From Takakia lepidozioides (Eukaryota; Streptophyta; Takakiopsida; Takakiales; Takakiaceae), in assembly GCA_030704615.1 (NCBI GenBank), contig CM060733.1, forward strand, positions 67,148,001 through 67,208,000: DNA of 60,000 bases, in the 5' to 3' direction. The notes under the pieces were generated by a model that was given only the letters and a program-made list of their open reading frames with translations, ran no database searches and was not told where the DNA came from. The stretch's first letter is position 1. Each line of letters opens with the position of its first letter. A program made the position numbers and the translations under genes. This document shows, one piece after another, positions 22,925 through 34,255 of this stretch.

Positions 22925-24360
22925 ACCAGTTCGACGCCGCTGCCAGGTCCACACGTCAACATTTTGAATACGAAACAACGATCTGCCTCAGTCCCTTGTC
23001 CTGGAAACCGACTTCCATGAATGTAGTCATATCCACATCGTCGCTTCACCTCCAGAATGGAGTGCATATCCGAGCCACGCCCAATTTTCTGTTTGCATGA
23101 CACAATGTGGTTTCGGACATTCGGTGAACAGACGTGGGACACCGACTCCAGCAATGCCTCCATTTCCTTGTCATCGAGAGGAACTCTGTCGGAGCCGTCT
23201 TCCGACATAATTCTGGCCAACGCCATCTTATGGGCGGCTTGGAGCTGTATCTGTTTGGGTTTGGCACCCGGTCTCAACTTAACCTCCTCCTGAACGAGCT
23301 GCTCTGCCTCGTGGGCAGCCTCCCGCGAGTTCCCCCTCGCCAATTTGTGACAATGGGAACCAACGTGTATGCAAGCTCAGGTGAGGTCAGGGAAACGGTG
23401 CAACACATAGAACTGCTTGGCATTACAAACAGACATGCAGTGTGGTGGTTCTTTGCAATGCGCACACTTAAATGTGGAGTTCGGAACCTTCTCCTGAGCT
23501 CGAAATGGTTGATGAGTTGTGCCTGTCCAATCGGTCTCGTTCCTGTGACCTCTGGATTTAAAGTGGAAGCAAGTTGGGGAGAAACACCGCAACGCGCCCG
23601 CACAAACAACGTAGCGCACCCGCACACCATCGAGCATCTTCATGCTGGTGGTTTTGGTAACGCACCAAGGATGACCGTCATGTTTTCTATCCATATCTGT
23701 CAACATTCCGGACGCCCTCGAGTAGTCCGCCCGAGGAGGGAACTCAAAGAAGATATTACCGTCGACGTCTGCGGGAAGGCATGTAACCGATTTAATTGCG
23801 AACTTGCTGTAGTCCAGCCCGGCCAGCTCCGAGCGGTGTCCCTCTATGTGAAGCCCTCGCAGAATTTCAAGAATAGATCGAACTGCGGTGCTCGTGCTGG
23901 GAATATGACTCCCTTGTCCACTGACGTCCATTGAGGACTTGCCCGATCTCCAGGACGATCTCGGAACTTCCATGACCTTGTCTGAGTTGGACAAGTTGTG
24001 AACAACCCGGTTCTCGCTCGTCTTCATTGATGGGTTCGGCTCTGGATTTACTTCGTTGCGGACTTCTCTCTTTGAGGTACCCACTCTCTGATTCGCGGAT
24101 TGTTTCGTTGAAGATGCCAGGAGAGAAGGTGCATTTGGCGGGCAAATGAAGTCCCCAACAGCCCTGTATATGACGTTGTCCGATGGTGGAACTCGCCATT
24201 TCCTGCCATCGCCGAAATCATCGTGGAGCATAACAATACTCTCGACAACAACGCCGTTTGAGTCCTTCCTTTTCCTCCTCCAAAAAAACCGACCCCGGTT
24301 TCAGGTGGTATCAAACGCACAGATATTTCTCCATCAACCGGCAAATGTCCCCTCTGCACG
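22925..24360 (-). pseudogene. Transposase-like protein fragment, Cys-rich DNA-binding region
   Basis: The two main minus-strand frames are 24,231-23,377 and 23,343-22,925. They read GRKWRVPPSDNVIYRAVGDF, a polar stretch, then VRYVVCAGALRCFSPTCFHF, FKCAHCKEPPHCMSVCNAKQF, LARGNSREAAHEAEQLVQE, SPNVRNHIVSCKQKIGRG and YIHGSRFPGQGTEADRCFVF. The spaced Cys pairs suggest a zinc-binding fold at the N-terminus of a MULE-like transposase. The transposase core that should follow is missing. TGA and a frame change near 23,370 show decay. Family assignment is by resemblance only. Confidence 0.45.
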
Positions 24361-24674
24361 GAAATGAAGCTCTATGCTCGTGAGGAGGGCAGTACACTGT
24401 AGCACTCGGGTTTTCCGCCATGGGAGATGTGCACACAAGACTGCCAGGATGGCGTGCGGGCAAGCTCCCTGGTAGAAGGGGGATGCAACGATGGGAAGGA
24501 ATGCGGTGCCGATTTGTCCGAGCGACGAAGCCTGATCCAAATCCAGGGAGCCAACTATCTCAAAAATCCACTGTCAGAGTGTTAATGAACCTTGTCTCCG
24601 GAATGCGGCCCATGGTCTTTGCGCAATAACTGCCAATGGTATGCAGTCAGAAAGTGGGGGGCCATCCGGATGAT

Positions 24675-25840
24675 GTCGGCTGAAGGGGAGAAGCCGGCAC
24701 CGTGCCGTCACATTACTACCCCCGAATGGAAATTCGACACCGAATATCCAACCAGGGCCGCCCGGATGAAGTTGCCTCGGGCGGAGAGGCCGGCACGTGT
24801 CCGACAGAGAGCATCCCCTAGATGGAGATTCGGCGCCGAATTTCCATCCGGGCCCCCCCAAAGGAAGTCGTGTCGGGGGGTCAGGCCGAAAACTGGTCGA
24901 CATAAAAACCTCCCCGGATGGAAAAACGGCGCCGAATTTCCATCCGGGGCCGTTCGGATGCAGTCGGGGAGGGGGGAGAGGCTGGCACCTGGCCGTCACA
25001 TTTCAACCCCCGGACGGAAATTCGGCACCGAATATCCAACAGGGGACGCCCGGATGAAGTCGCCTCGGGCGGAGAGGCCGGCACGTGTCCGACAGAGAGC
25101 ATCCCCTAGATGGAGATTCGGAGCCGAATTTCCATCCGGGCCCCCCCAAAGGAAGTCGTGTCGGGGGGTCAGGCCGAAAACTGGTCGACATAAAAACCTT
25201 CCCGGATGGAAAAACGGCGCCGAATTTCCATCCGGGGCCGTTCGGATGCAATCGGGGAGGGGGAGAGGCCGGCACCTGGCCGTCACATTTCAACCCCCGG
25301 ACGGAAATTCGGCACCGAATATCCAACAGGGGACGCCCGGATGAAGTCGCCTCGGGCGGAGAGGCCGGCACGTGTCCGACAGAGAGCATCCCCTGGATGG
25401 AGATTCGGCGCCGAATTTCCATTCAAGCCCCCCCAAAGGAAGTCGTGTCGGGGGGTCAGGCCGAAAACTGGTCGACATAAAAACCTTCCCGGATGGAAAA
25501 ACGGCGCCGAATTTCCATCCGGGGCCGTTCGGATGCAGTCGGGGAGGGGGGAGAGGCCGGCACCTTGCCGTCACATTTCAACCCCCGGACGGAAATTCGG
25601 CACCAAATATCCAACAGGGGACGCCCAGATGAAGTCGCCCCGGGCGGAGAGGACGGCACCTGTCCAACAGAGAGCATCCCCCGGATGGAAATTCGTCGCC
25701 GAATTTCCATCCAGACCCCATCAAAGGAAGTCCGGTTGGGTGGTGAGGCCGAAAACTGGACGATATAAAAACCTCCCAAGATGGAAAAACGGCGACGAAT
25801 TTCCGTCCGGGGCCATTCCGATTTCCCTCTAGCAGTCGAG
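24675..25840. repeat. 288-bp tandem array with AATTCGG-type palindromes, about 4 units
   Basis: Units are marked by ATAAAAACC near 24,902, 25,190, 25,478 and 25,765, a spacing of 287-289. Each unit holds three palindromes centred on GGCGCC or GGCACC, with arms GGAAATTCGG / CCGAATTTCC or the variants GGAGATTCGG and GGAAAAACGG. The linkers are G/C-rich. It lies in element 3 upstream of the methyltransferase-like gene. Confidence 0.92.
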
Positions 25841-25929
25841 GAGTCCATGAAAAACGTGTCTAAAAGTGGACTTCAGCCACAAAACTAACAGTTTACTGTG
25901 TATTTCTCCGAAAAACCAAGCGGCCACGC

Positions 25930-26870
25930 TCAGAATTACCTGCAGGATGGTAATTCGGCATTTAGACTTACCTGGTGGATGGAAATTCGGCGCCGAATTT
26001 CCATCCATCCGGGCTCCGAATTATCTGCATGACGGAAATTCGGCGCTTGAAATTACCTACAGGATGGAAATTCGGCGCCGAATTTCCATCCTGCGGCACT
26101 CCGAATTACCTGCATGACAAAAATTTGGCGCGCCGCCCTACCTGGCGGATGGAAATCCGGCGCCGGATTTCCATCCATCCGCGCGCAGAATTACCTACGT
26201 GACGGAAATTCCGCGCGCCGCCCTAGCTGGCGGATGGAAATCCGGCGCCGGATTTCCATCCATCCGGCTCCGAATTACCAGCGTGATGAAAATTTGGCGC
26301 GCCGCCCTACCTGGCGGATGGAAATCCGGCGCCGGATTTCCATCCATCCGCGGGTAGAATTACCTGCGTGACGGAAATTTTGCGCGCCACCCTACCTGGC
26401 GGATGGAAATCCGGCGCCGGATTTCCATCCATCCGGCTCCGAATTACCAGCATGACGAAAATTTGGCGCACCGCCCTACCTGTCGGATGGAAATCCGGCG
26501 CCGGATTTCCATCCATCCGCGCGCAGAATTACCTGCGTGACGGAAATTTCGCGCGCCGCCCTACCTGGCAAATGGAAATCCGGCGCCGGATTTCCATCCA
26601 TCCGGCTCCGAATTACCAGCATGACGAAAATTTGGCGCGCCGCCCTACCTGGCGGATGGAAATCCGGCGCCGGATTTCCATCCATCCGCGCGCAGAATTA
26701 CCTACGTGACAGAAATTTCGCGCGCCGCCCTATCTGGCGGATGGAAATCCGGCGCCGGATTTCCATTTATCCGCGCTCTGAATTATCTGCAGGATGAAAA
26801 TTCGGCGCCGGATTCCCATCCTGCCGCGCTCCGAATTACCTCTACGATGGAAATTCGGGGCCGAGTTGAA
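25930..26870. repeat. 85/84-bp alternating palindrome array (AATCCGG arms)
   Basis: Eight palindromes with arms GGAAATCCGG / CCGGATTTCC start at 26151, 26236, 26320, 26405, 26489, 26574, 26658 and 26743. Spacings are 85, 84, 85, 84, 85, 84, 85, so the true unit is a 169-bp dimer with two linker types (CGCGCGCAGAATTACCT and GGCTCCGAATTACCAG). Linkers also carry GGCGCGCC. The flanks at 25.95-26.1 kb and 26.8 kb carry AATTCGG-type arms. Confidence 0.95.
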
Positions 26871-28689
26871 GCCATGATGGAATTCTTCACGGTTGTGAGC
26901 ACGGATTGCAAGAGCACTCGAGGGGGGGGGTTGAGGTGGAGAGAGCTTGCGATATGATTCTCCTCGACATTCCAGATGGGGAGCTGCTGGAGGGCCTGGA
27001 TGGTGTGCCCACCTGGAACAGGTTTACTGAGGACTACTGGAAAGCCGGGTTTGGGCTGGCGGGGATGCTCTTGGATGACGGTGGATGTGTGGTTGTCCTT
27101 GCCACAAGAGGGAAGACCACAGAGAATGCGGTGGCAAGATGGACACCGAAAAGTGTCACCCCGGTCCTCCTCAGAAAATGGTTCTGCATCAATACACAGG
27201 GGTTACGAATAGAGGGCCAAAGTGTAAGTTATCAATCTATTGCATTCACCTCATATTGTGGTGTATCTAAACTAGATCCCGGAGTTGATCCCTCTTTTGT
27301 TGGATGTGCAGACATTGGTGTTTGAGGCATATTGCTTTGTGAAGAGAGGGTCTACGTTCAAATTCCGCAACGACGGTCGTCTTGTTGATGCCGTTGTGGA
27401 CCCTGTTACCTACGATGTCCTCTACAACTATGTGCCCCACTCCAGTATGCCGAAGGACACAAAGACAGGCAAACCGTGGCGGTACAGCCGGACCCGGAGC
27501 CCTGCTTTCATCCAAACCCTCATGGAGACGTGCACTACAACAAATTGCGGCTTTTACGTCTTTGTGTTATGACTGCAAATGCAGTCATGGAAGCCATTTA
27601 CGACTTCCTGACTCTGCAGACGTAAAGACCTAGTCAGTTGTGACATGGCAGATATGACTCTCCAGGCTGGCTGTCACGTGGCGCCAGAGCAGCTGTGGGG
27701 GTAGTCATACACGCTGGCTTTACTGAATGACTGAACGGACAGTGTAGTCCATGTCAGCGGCTGTGCAAGAGTGGCACGTGCTCGATGCAGGAAATGACAC
27801 GTGGCAGAGTGTTTAGCTCTCCATGAGTGCGAACTATGACTACGGGTGTACTAATCCGGTTGCAACACGTGGCGCGTTGCAGTTTTTACACGTGGTCCAT
27901 CAGCAGATTGACATGTGTCATGATGGGTGTTTTTTTGGGGTGTATTGCTATTTTTTTACATATTTGTATTTCTGCCACGTGGTGTAGTACTATTGGAGAG
28001 TGAAAATAGGTGTAGTCATTATTATGACTATGATAGTAGTCATGTACATGTCTATTACAACAATGAAATATAATATATAATACAAAGAGAACAAGGCAGC
28101 AAGACATAACTGCAACAAGCTGAGCAAAACCAAGAGATTGCATACCATCTCTATTTACCAATCTATTTATCATTATCATTTTTGTTGCGATCTAAAAATA
28201 CATTAAATAGTCGCATGTTCTCATGTGAATTATTTTGTCTAACTATAACACTTTGAAAAGTGTTCACCCAGAATCTTCTAACTACTCATGTATTCCATCA
28301 ATCTGCAACCCATAAAAAACGGCTTGCATGGCTTTAAGAATTACTACAGCAAGGACATTTGTTTGTTTTCCAAGTTCTTGCATAAGATGCACCAACCAAT
28401 ATTGCATTGTGAGACACTCACTCGCTATACTCCAAAGCGTCCAGGGAAGGTCACTGAGCAACCTGCCAAGGCGGAAACAATTAAGAGAATTATCTAATAC
28501 CATATATGAAAAACCAATGCCAGTGTTGTTTATGGTAACTTCTATCCCATGTCCTAAACAAACCAAAGCAAAAAGGTTGGTGTGTATTGGCGAAGTCGTC
28601 AGATACTTCACAAAGAAACATGCACTAAAAATGAAACCCAGGATGATAGGAAGGTCACTCACGTTTATACAAAGACATCTTGCCCATTG

Positions 28690-31660
28690 CCCAGCACCCT
28701 GCGTCACCCACACTCTATCTCTATTCCTTCAGCTATCCATGCCTCTGCACAAATCAAGCATTCATCCTTGCCTTGCTGCTAGCAGCTGACAATGACAGCC
28801 TACATTTGTTCTAGGAAACACCCAACTCAGCGTAGCACACTAGTTCCTATGCTGAATTGTGTCTGCTACTCTCTGAAATGTAGCAGGCATTCACCTTTCT
28901 GCCCCGGTTGACCCATCAGTGACTGGGCTCAGATAAGTATTCATTCCACAGCTTCTCCTCATCTCTGTTACCTATTTTTTGACACTTTCCTATTGTCACA
29001 TTGGCAGTATCATGTCAAAGTCACTCCAAACTAGATTCACTCAACCAGCTAACTTGCAGAATTGAACATGTAAATTTAGGGCCGATTCTGATAAGAGGGA
29101 AAAATAGGGTGAAATGTGTTGAAGAAGATGCCTTCATTAGCAGTGCCTGATTTTATCACTTGTGCCGCTGCTCCCAGTTGACCATCTACCCATGCAGGTT
29201 TCTTAGCTATTGATCCACAGGGAATCACAGGTAATCTTGTGCTTGAAATCTGGCCTTCTTGGATGAATCTGGACCCACACGAAATCCCTGCTCCTTCAGC
29301 TATCCATGCCTCTGCACAAATCATGCATACATCCTCGCCTTGCTGCTAGCAGCTGACAATGACAGCCTAGAATTGTCAAAGCAAACACTAGCAGGGAAAA
29401 CAGGGTGAAATATGTTGAAGAAGGTACCTTCATCCTTTTCTCCATCATTTGCTTTCAGGTGTCCAAAGCCCCATCCCGCGCTCCTGCTCTGCACACCCTT
29501 CAAGCATCGCATTCCACGACACCACATCTAGTTCAGCCATAGTGTTGAACACTCCCTTGGCATCCTCAATGCTCCCACATTTAGCATACATGGCCACCAG
29601 AGCCATGTTCATGATGACATCTGGTACAATTGCAGATTTGATGATGTCACCAGGGATCTCTTTGCCCTTTTCCAGGGCTGCAGACGCACTGCAAACGCAC
29701 ACAAACGTTATGTCGGCGGCCTTCACCCCTTCCCCCATCATTTTCTCAAAGGTTGGAGCCTCCATCCCGCACCCCAGCTGTGCATACCCAGCAAGCATCA
29801 CACTCCACGACACCACATCTCGTTCAGCCACAGTGTTGAACACTCCCTTTGCATCCTCAATGCACCCACAATTGGCGTACATGTCCACCAGGGCAGGGGC
29901 AGTGTTCAAAAGGACATGTGGTAATTTGACAGGCATTCACCTCCTGACTTGGCTATTCCCAACCCATCCTGCCATTGGCAAGAGATTCCACAGAAACTGA
30001 TAGTTGTCTGTTTGACTGTATAACTATGTATCTCTTGCTTTCTTACAGCTTGTACTGTGACACGCGTAATGCTCTTGTTGTGTTGAATCATTTCACGCCT
30101 TCAGGTTTCAGAACAAACATTACCGTCTTTCTTTATCAGACATGTGCACCAAGACAGAATCTCACCAAAAGATTGTTGGTGTTCAACAGTACCATACATG
30201 AAGATAACTAGCACCAAAAGGGCATATGAAGCTTATTCTGCTCTCCACTGGTATTAACTTGCACCAGGACTTTCAATGGCTGTCTTCCAGTCCACCCACC
30301 GCCCGCTGTAAATGGCTTGCAACCTACAGATTTTCAAGAGAGCTGATTACCATGAAAATTTCAAAACTGGCTTTACAAACCTAATAATTCAAGCATAATC
30401 AGCATTCAAGCTAAGGAAGCTTTATAAGCATCGTGTTGCGAGTAAAGCCTTGGCAATGTCACCAGGAAATCCCCGGCTGAATGGATGACACTGAAATAAT
30501 GGAGCTTGAAATCCGGCCCTCTTGGATGAATTTGGGCCCACACTCTATCCCTGCTCCTTCAGCTATCTATGCCTCTGCACAAAATCCTTCAGCTATCTAT
30601 GCATACATCCTTGCCTTCCTGCTAGCAGCTGACAATGACAGCCTAGAATTGTTCCAGCAAACACCCCCAACCCTACTTATCAACGAGCAATGAGCTAACT
30701 TACAAAATTCAATATGCATCTCAGGGCGTCTGATGAGAGGGCAAAACATGCTGAAATAGGTCGAAGAAGAAGGTGCCCTCACCACACTGTCCTTGACCTT
30801 GTGTCATGACCCATGGAGGATTTGACCTTGTGTGTGATGCTTGTGTCTGTAGTCAGGTAATGTCGGATTGGTCAATGAGAACCTGCACCACAGTGCAGCA
30901 GACTTTGAAACACGATTTGCTAAGACCAAGCTGACTCTCCCAAGAACCTTGTAAACATCAGGAAGAATATCAAATCATGGTACTAATAGGAGCCAACAAC
31001 CCACATTTGCAGGATGGACAAAATTCTGCACATCGTACATTAAAAAAAAAACCACACCTTGCAATTGCGGTCGCACCCTCGTGAAGGATCTTAAAAAAAC
31101 TCATGCCAGCTCTGCTCCATGATTCAAATTCAGGGCCGAGTCTGATGAGAGGGCAAAATAGGCTGAAATAGGTCGAAGAAGAAGGTGCCCTCACCACATT
31201 GTCCTCGACCTTGTGTCATGACCCATGGAGGATTTGACTGAACATGAACCCAAGATGACCTCTAGTGTGTGCTGCTTGTGTCTGTAGTTAGGTAATGTCG
31301 GATTGGTCAGTGAGAACCACCACGGTGCAGCTGAGTGGGCAGAGATTGAAACACAGCCTACTAAGACCAAGCTAACTCTCCCAAGAACCTTGTAAACATC
31401 AGGAAGAATACCAAATCATGGTACTAACAGGAGAGCCAACCCACATTTGCAGGATGGACAAACTTCTTCACATCGTACATTAAGAAAAAGCCACACCTTG
31501 CGATTGCGGTTGTCCCACCATCGTGAAGGATCTTTTAGAAACTCATGCCAGCTCTGCTCCGTGCTGTAAAATCAGGGCCGAGCGGGTAGAGATTGAAACA
31601 CGGCCTGCTAAGACGAAGCTGACTCTCCCAAGAACGGCGGGCTCCCAGCCGAAACCTCCT
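28690..31660. repeat. Internal duplications in the CACTA element
   Basis: The segment CTTCAGCTATCCATGCCTC with GCTAGCAGCTGACAATGACA occurs near 28.73, 29.30 and 30.56 kb. A block of about 370 bp at 30,790-31,135 is repeated in tandem at 31,205-31,580, beginning TTGTGTCATGACCCATGGAG and ending near ACTCATGCCAGCTCTGCTCC. The short motif GTGCCCTCACCACA also recurs. This is internal rearrangement of captured DNA. Confidence 0.8.
29445..29936 (-). pseudogene. Captured PPR-protein fragment inside the CACTA element
   Basis: It reads PALVDMYANCGCIEDAKGVF, AERDVVSWSVMLAGYAQLGC and then MALVAMYAKCGSIEDAKGVF with ELDVVSWNAMLEGCA. These are PLS-type pentatricopeptide repeats of a plant organellar RNA-binding protein. 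Only about four repeats over 163 codons remain, with no targeting peptide and no C-terminal E or DYW domain. Its position inside the transposon points to gene-fragment capture. Confidence 0.85.
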
Positions 31661-33688
31661 CGCACACATACCCTAGCGTTTCTAGGGTTGCTTGCTCCAG
31701 ATGCGAAGGTTGATCCAACTGCGGGCCTCCCATGCATGTTTGCCCTCTCTCCCGCTCGCTCGCTCTAAGTCCCAACCCCCTCTCTCTCTCCCTCCCGCTC
31801 GCTCTAAGTCTGTTCACGCTACTGTGATGGGCAACTTTTTAAGTTTTTTAAGCTTTTTGTAAACCCTAAAAGCCCCTTTTTGATTTTTTTTCTTTTTTTT
31901 TTTCTTAAAGGAAACCACAAGCCCTTGAGGAGGGGGAAAATTCACCCGCCTTCATTTATGGGCCATAAGACCTACAGGACGATCAACGTCAAGACATACC
32001 GTCTCGAACAATCCCACACACGGGATAAGGGCAGCGGGTTTGAACCCCAAACCACAAGGGCGACACACTGTGCACTTACCAGCCGATGTGATTTTTTTTA
32101 AATCTTTGTTTTTTTTGGGTTTTTTTAATTCATTCTAGTGGTAAGAGTCTCCGTTTTTTTAAAGATATAAATACTCATATATTATATATATAACCAGAAA
32201 AGCATGTGTCGACACGTGTAGTCATGTAGTGATTCATCCATGTGATGATCTGGCATAATGCATTAGAGTGAGAGTCATGAAGTCATATGTCTGTCTTGCA
32301 ATATGCACACGTCATTCTAGTGTAGCCATGACCGTGACTGGTAGTCATATCTGCCATGCCAATATTCGTGGTCAAACATGTTTGACCTGTGTTGCGCAGA
32401 GTCCGAAGCCATGCAGTCGCATATACGCCTTCTCCAGACCTGCATTATGACTTCAAAAGCATTTTACGACTGCAAATGGCATTTCTGCCACAAATCTGTC
32501 ATGACTACGCACCCATGGGAGTCATAAAAGCCGCAATCTGTTGTAGTGGTGCTCGGATGTCCAAGGGCGGATTCTGGACCTACAGTGCATGGGATAAGCC
32601 TTCACGTGCTCAGTTTGTCCCCTGGCCGATTGCAATTGCATGCCGCAAGCTATATACCGCCCACTTTGTTCCTCAGGTGCTCAATGTGGCAGGGACGTTG
32701 TCCGACAGGCATGTGTTCGCCTTCGAGCCAGATACTGCCCTCCCAAACTTGGAAACTTGCAGCGGCTGAACGTGCCAAAAGAGGAAGAGGCAATCCGCGG
32801 AGGATGAGGAAAAAAAATCCACAAAGGAGCAGGGGGAGGAACAAGTTGGGATCAAGGCCGAGGAGCCCCGGTTGTCGAGTGAGAGTGGTCGCATTGTAAG
32901 TTGCCTCCAGATTTCGTGAGGCACCTCCTTCGCTCCTTTTTATTGAAAACCCTTTCTGCTTCTGCTGGTATTGACATTCTTGAAGTGGATTTGTTCTTAC
33001 TGTAGTATGGTGCCAAGTTACGGCAGGAGGGACGTCTACACCGGAGTTCATGGGCAGGAGGAACGTGCCTTTTTTGCCAGGGGGGATTTCATGCCTAGTC
33101 CAGAAAGGACTACTCCCTTCTACTTATGCTGCCCGGCTTGCTTCGGTGTCCATTAGGAGGTGTTCCGAACCTAGTCGTGTACAGCAAATTTTTAGACGAG
33201 GCAGCCTCACGGCAAATGAGATGGGGAGGAGGCAGCAGCTATTAGAGCCCGTCGGGCTCCGTAGATTTGTCTTGGATTCTGCTGAGGAAAGTGGGGGGAG
33301 GGAGAAGAGGCAGAAGATTCCGGAGGGTGAGGTGGACAGCCCCAAGGAGAGGACGGCATTTTTGAGAGGCATACTGCAACCGATCACAGAGATCGGATGG
33401 GAGGATGGGGGGGATGAGGGGGATGAGGAAGAAGAAGGAGGGCCAAGTTCCTCGGAAGGTGTGTAGGAGAGTAGTTCCCATTCCTGCTATGACAGTTAGG
33501 ACACACTTGTATAGACGTGGCTTGCCACCAAAAATTTGCAATAAAATGTTGCATTTCATTGCTATGACGAGTCCACATGACCCTATTTCCGTGCCTCCTA
33601 ACCCTATTTCCGTGGACAGACAATGGCCCGCTCATTTGCTTTTTTTTTCCCGCTCATGCTCATGCCGCTCATGAAATAGCAGCCCCCC

Positions 33689-33990
33689 ATGTCTTGGGGT
33701 ACTTGCAAATGCAAAAGAGTGAAGCTGCAATATGTTTTGTCATGCCCAAGAAGATTACTTGGTTGCATGCTTGAAATCTGATAGATTGCAGGCTGGTTCA
33801 TCAAGGTGCTTGTAAGAAATAATCCTGAATCGGTAGTAGGGCAGACTGTTCTTACCTACCCAAGGAGCCTTGCATGATGCATGTCTTGGGTTACTTACAA
33901 ATGGTAAAGAGTGAGGCTGCATTATGTTTTGTAATGCCCAAGAGGATTAATTGGTTGCATGCTTGGAATCTGATAAACTACAGGCTGGTC
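33689..33990 (-). repeat. Dispersed repeat, inverted copy
   Basis: The reverse strand matches 20,676-20,970 and 55,060-55,555 (ATGCAACCAAGT, CAAGACATGCATCATG). Two partial units are present (TGTCTTGGGGTACTTGCAAAT and TGTCTTGGGTTACTTACAAAT). It directly adjoins the right end of element 3. Confidence 0.7.
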
Positions 33991-34255
33991 TTGTGCCAAG
34001 TGCATCATGGCTGAAGCCTTTCAGCTTGAACTCAGCTGTCAATCCAGCCACTTTCTGACCCTTGTGCTCAATCATGATGGTGTCATCTCCCGTTGGGTGG
34101 AGTCCCAATTCCTCACCATGGGCACCAGCCTTGCGCTCATGATTACTGTCAACATACTTCATTTCCATCAATCCTTGAAGGTCTGAATCACACAAAGGGG
34201 CTTGGTTGCATCCTCGTGTCTGCCCCTCACCTGGATCAGCATTGGCTTCCACCAA
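33991..34255 (-). CDS. Possible exon of an unknown protein
   Basis: An 88-codon open stretch reads NADPGEGQTRGCNQAPLCDS, then LMEMKYVDSNHERKAGAHGE and IMIEHKGQKVAGLTAEFKLK. Composition looks protein-like but I do not recognise a family, and no partner exon was found. The C-terminal end runs into the dispersed repeat. Confidence 0.25.

Larger units (their letters stand above)
27533..32548. mobile_element. CACTA (EnSpm) transposon, 5016 bp, with GTG target duplication
   Basis: The left terminus CACTACAACAAATTGCGGC and the right terminus (minus strand CACTACAACAGATTGCGGC) match at 24 of the first 26 positions. The 3-bp duplications GTG are at 27,530-27,532 and 32,549-32,551. Subterminal GTAGTCAT motifs occur near 27,702, 28,011, 28,036, 32,217 and 32,340. 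No transposase gene is seen, so the element is non-autonomous. Removing it and one GTG restores the reading frame of the host gene across the junction. Confidence 0.95.
26870..33474 (+). pseudogene. Methyltransferase-like half of the main gene, split by CACTA (element 3)
   Basis: The exons are about 26,870-27,223, then 27,312-27,532 joined to 32,549 onward, then the DRHVFAFEPD exon near 32,676 and the last exon at about 33,030-33,474. It reads ACDMILLDIPDGELLEGLDG, GCVVVLATRGKT, FEAYCFVKRGS, SRTRSPAFIQTLMETC and, after the CACTA, SDVQGRILDLQCMG, which aligns with the motif I region DLICGTG of copy 1. An eight-G run near 26,925 shifts the frame at the start. The exon 2 acceptor and GTAAGT donor are intact. 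The last exon keeps SIRRCSEPSRVQQIF and an acidic end. The ParB-like half is missing; the AATCCGG array lies where it should be. Confidence 0.7.
22151..33688 (+). mobile_element. Element 3: large composite copy with nested CACTA
   Basis: Left end CATTTCATGAGCAGAAACC followed by ATGAGCC repeats; right end GCTCATGCTCATGCCGCTC then ATGAAATAGCAGCCCCCC at 33,688. Between them are a Cys-rich transposase-like fragment (minus), two GGCGCC palindrome arrays, and the methyltransferase-like half of the main gene, which a CACTA element splits at 27,533. Without the CACTA the unit would be about 6.5 kb. The ParB-like half, the A/B genes and the AATGCGG-type array of copy 1 are absent. That the two ends belong to one element is inferred from their orientation. 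Confidence 0.55.

Noticed and set aside
24592-26797. Long ORFs (up to 250 codons) through the 288-bp and 85/84-bp arrays
   Set aside because: They follow the tandem repeat on both strands equally and have no domain; array artefacts.
28282-28713. 143-codon minus-strand ORF inside the CACTA element
   Set aside because: No recognisable domain, no splice partners and composition like the surrounding A/T-rich DNA.
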